Shown piece after piece: positions 14,373 to 16,035 of a DNA stretch of 16,035 nt. Source of the DNA: SZUA-584 sp050943225. Its GTDB lineage: Bacteria; Bacillota; Clostridia; Christensenellales; SZUA-584. Both the position numbers and the translations under genes were made by a program. The stretch is from contig JBMNOT010000018.1 of NCBI GenBank assembly GCA_050943225.1, positions 1 to 16,035 on the forward strand, in the 5' to 3' direction. Position 1 is the stretch's first letter; the number at the start of each line of letters is the position of its first letter. The notes beneath the pieces are model-generated. The model did not search any database. It saw only the letters and a program-made list of their open reading frames with translations, and was not told where the DNA came from.

Positions 14373-15743
14373 ATGATGCAGCGCAATCACCGGTACGAAA
14401 GACAGCTCCCGGAAGAGCCGGGCAAATCGCAAAGGCGGCTGTTTGTATGGATAGCAACAGGCGCTCTGCTGGTCATAGCGCTCGGGGCGGTGGCGGTGGC
14501 GCTGCTGCGCACGGCGGAAAGGCAGCCGGCGCCGGTGGTCAATCTGGGCGTGGTAGCGGCAAAGCAATACCTCACAGAATACCATACCGACAGGGAGAAG
14601 CTGGCGGACCCCGCGGCCGTGGCGCTGGGCGAACGGCTGATGAAAGAGCCTTTTGAAATCGGGGCGGATATCACGCTGAGTTCGGACGACCTGCCTGCTG
14701 AGCTGGGGCTGCCCCTGACCCGCCTGCTTTTGGGTGTGGACATAAAATACGACATGCGCGATTTGGGCGCGAAACTGCGCGTGCTGGGGATGGAGTACTT
14801 CAGCGCGTATCTGATTGAGGACGAAGTCGTTGTGCGCGTGCCTTCGGGCGCATACAGCATGCCGCTGGACGTGCCGGAAGATACGGACCTTTCACAGAGC
14901 ATGGGGCTTGGGTCGCGGGCGATGAGCTTTGCGCCGCTGATGACCGGGGATGAGGATTTTTACGGGCGTATTGCTGACATGGCGGCGCAGGTTGTGCCGC
15001 CAGATGCCACCGTCATTGAGGAGTTGTCAGGTGCACAGGCAGGCGGCGAAAAAGTCATCCAAACGGAGCTGGACGAGGCGGCGATGCAGTCTGTGCTCGC
15101 CGGCATGGGCGAACTGCTGAAGGAAGACGCGGCGCTGCGCGCACGGGCAGAGGAAATATTCTCAAGGACGGCTGATTATTATAACCTGGACCAAAAAACG
15201 TTGAAACAGTGGCTTATTAGCGTGGCGGACGGCTCGGCGCTGGCGGACGACTTTGAGCTGTGCTGGAAGGTGTACGAGCGGCAGGGGCGCTACGTGGGTC
15301 TGGATGTTAGGGTCACAAATACCGGGCAGGCGACGGAATGGCACATGCGGACGGAGCTTGACGGCAAGGTGAGCCATGAAACGTTTTCGCTGTCGGTGAA
15401 CGGCAAGATGGTGCAGAGCGCGGAGTATACGGTGACGTACCGCAGCGGCGGAATGGCAGTGGATGGCAAATTCATGCCGGATGCGGCGCGCACTATAAAA
15501 ATAATAGCGGACATTGATGTGGAGCCGGACGGCGATGAATACCGCCTGACCGGAACCGTGGAGATAGAAGGGCCGGTGCTGAGCGAGAAACCGGTCAAAC
15601 TGAGCGCCGACATCAACGCGAAAATCCGCACGGGCGAAGAACTTACAGCTTTGAAGGACGACAGCGACTGGAACGACGTGTACGGCGAGCAGTGGGAGCC
15701 GCTGGAGGTTCCGCTGAAGGATCTGATATTGCCGCGGATGTGA
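14373..15743 (+). CDS. Hypothetical membrane-anchored extracellular protein linked to an ABC-2 transporter
   Basis: A 456-residue protein I do not recognise. A short charged cytoplasmic segment is followed by one transmembrane helix (about 23-45), then a roughly 410-residue domain expected outside the cell. This part alternates helices (PAAVALGERLMKE; DEAAMQSVLAGMGELLKEDAALRARAEEIF) and beta segments (EVVVRVPSGAYSMPL; EYTVTYRSGGMAVDGKF; EYRLTGTVEIEGP), so it looks like a mixed alpha/beta binding or scaffold domain. No catalytic motif or lipobox is visible. The start ATG 14373 has GGAGG (14361-14365) at 7 bases; the frame is open upstream into the ATPase gene but without a start signal, and a second ATG follows at 14376. 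Lying between ATPase and permease suggests an accessory subunit of the transporter, by context only. Confidence 0.85.
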   Translation: MMQRNHRYERQLPEEPGKSQRRLFVWIATGALLVIALGAVAVALLRTAERQPAPVVNLGVVAAKQYLTEYHTDREKLADPAAVALGERLMKEPFEIGADITLSSDDLPAELGLPLTRLLLGVDIKYDMRDLGAKLRVLGMEYFSAYLIEDEVVVRVPSGAYSMPLDVPEDTDLSQSMGLGSRAMSFAPLMTGDEDFYGRIADMAAQVVPPDATVIEELSGAQAGGEKVIQTELDEAAMQSVLAGMGELLKEDAALRARAEEIFSRTADYYNLDQKTLKQWLISVADGSALADDFELCWKVYERQGRYVGLDVRVTNTGQATEWHMRTELDGKVSHETFSLSVNGKMVQSAEYTVTYRSGGMAVDGKFMPDAARTIKIIADIDVEPDGDEYRLTGTVEIEGPVLSEKPVKLSADINAKIRTGEELTALKDDSDWNDVYGEQWEPLEVPLKDLILPRM

Positions 15744-15755
15744 TGGGATAGACGT

Positions 15756-16035
15756 ATGAGGAAGCTGCTTGGGGTCGATCTGAAAAGGCTGCTGCAAAGC
15801 CGGGCGATGCTGCTGTTTACGCTGGTTGCGCCCATAGCGTTGGTGCTGCTGGTATCGCTTGCGGTAGCGCCTTATTTTTATGCAAACGTGCGCGCGCAGC
15901 CGTTTACCGTGGCCGTGTGGAACGAGGATGATGATGCGATGACCAAAACGCTGCTCAAAGGCCTCGTTGAGAGCCGCTCGCTCGCGGGGCTGATCCGTAC
16001 GGAGTTTGTGGACAGCGAGCAAGAAGGACTTGCCG
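15756..16035 (+). CDS. ABC-2 type permease, N-terminal part (cut by window edge)
   Basis: The first 93 residues (MRKLLGVDLKRLLQSRAMLLFTLVAPIALVLLVSLA...) are seen before the window ends. The basic amphipathic start KLLGVDLKRLLQSR leads into one long transmembrane span (about 17-43). An extracellular segment follows (TVAVWNEDDDAMTKTLLKGLVESRSL), in which VAVWNEDD...T..L is typical of the large outer loop of ABC-2/YhgE-like and DrrB-like permeases. It begins 12 bases after the anchored protein gene, with only a weak ribosome binding site (TGGGATA). It is the likely membrane partner of the ATPase at 13664. Confidence 0.85.
   Translation, partial: MRKLLGVDLKRLLQSRAMLLFTLVAPIALVLLVSLAVAPYFYANVRAQPFTVAVWNEDDDAMTKTLLKGLVESRSLAGLIRTEFVDSEQEGLA

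Noticed and set aside
13442..14386. A 314-codon minus-strand open frame covering the ABC-2 ATPase gene.
   Set aside because: It is antisense to a clear ABC ATPase with all motifs and spans two promoters; its Arg/His/Gln-rich product is typical of shadow frames.

Overview
The window looks like a chromosomal segment of a Gram-positive, Clostridia-type Firmicute of moderate to fairly high G+C. The evidence is a yaaO-tmk-holB-yaaT (ricT) gene block resembling the Bacillus/Clostridium replication-metabolism cluster, a 56-residue clostridial 2[4Fe-4S] ferredoxin, strong AGGAGG-like ribosome binding sites, a lipobox-bearing sugar-binding lipoprotein, and simple hairpin plus U-tract terminators. No tRNA, rRNA, insertion sequence, CRISPR array or phage gene is visible. 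The exact lineage (for example Christensenellales-like) is inference.

Bases 1-6101 (+ strand) form a sugar uptake and phosphorylation locus. The 3' end of one FGGY-family sugar kinase enters at the left edge and ends at a terminator. An unusually long AT-rich leader follows (about 383-935), holding nested inverted repeats and three direct repeats. After it comes a second, paralogous FGGY kinase (pentulose/D-ribulokinase-like), then an RbsA-type double ATPase, an RbsC-type permease and a periplasmic-binding-protein-type lipoprotein. Together these would import a monosaccharide or pentitol/pentulose and phosphorylate it. A small hairpin separates the permease from the binding protein, and the operon ends in two consecutive hairpins, the second with a U tract.

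Bases 6254-7219 (+) encode a 321-residue beta-rich protein I do not recognise. It is separated by a near-perfect 16-bp bidirectional terminator from the convergent ferredoxin gene (7271-7441, -), which has its own good sigma-A promoter.

Bases 7552-12071 (-) are a tightly coupled operon, transcribed right to left: an Orn/Lys/Arg decarboxylase-family PLP enzyme (yaaO-like), a HAD phosphatase (gph/ppaX-like), thymidylate kinase (tmk), DNA polymerase III delta' (holB) and the PSP1-domain Y-complex protein RicT (yaaT). Every junction overlaps, by 4, 4, 4 and 13 bases. Compared with Bacillus subtilis, yaaQ and yaaR are absent between tmk and holB, and a HAD gene sits between the decarboxylase and tmk.

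Bases 12176-13445 hold two small membrane proteins of unknown function whose genes converge and overlap by 23 bases at their 3' ends. From 13602 to the right edge, a consensus promoter (TTGACA-17-TATACT) drives a three-gene ABC-2-type unit: an ATPase, a single-pass membrane-anchored protein with a large predicted extracellular domain of unknown family, and an ABC-2 permease cut off by the window edge. The two clearest candidates for undescribed biology are the 6254-7219 protein and the ABC-associated anchored protein at 14373-15743. Nothing else in the window looks like a new defence or mobile system.
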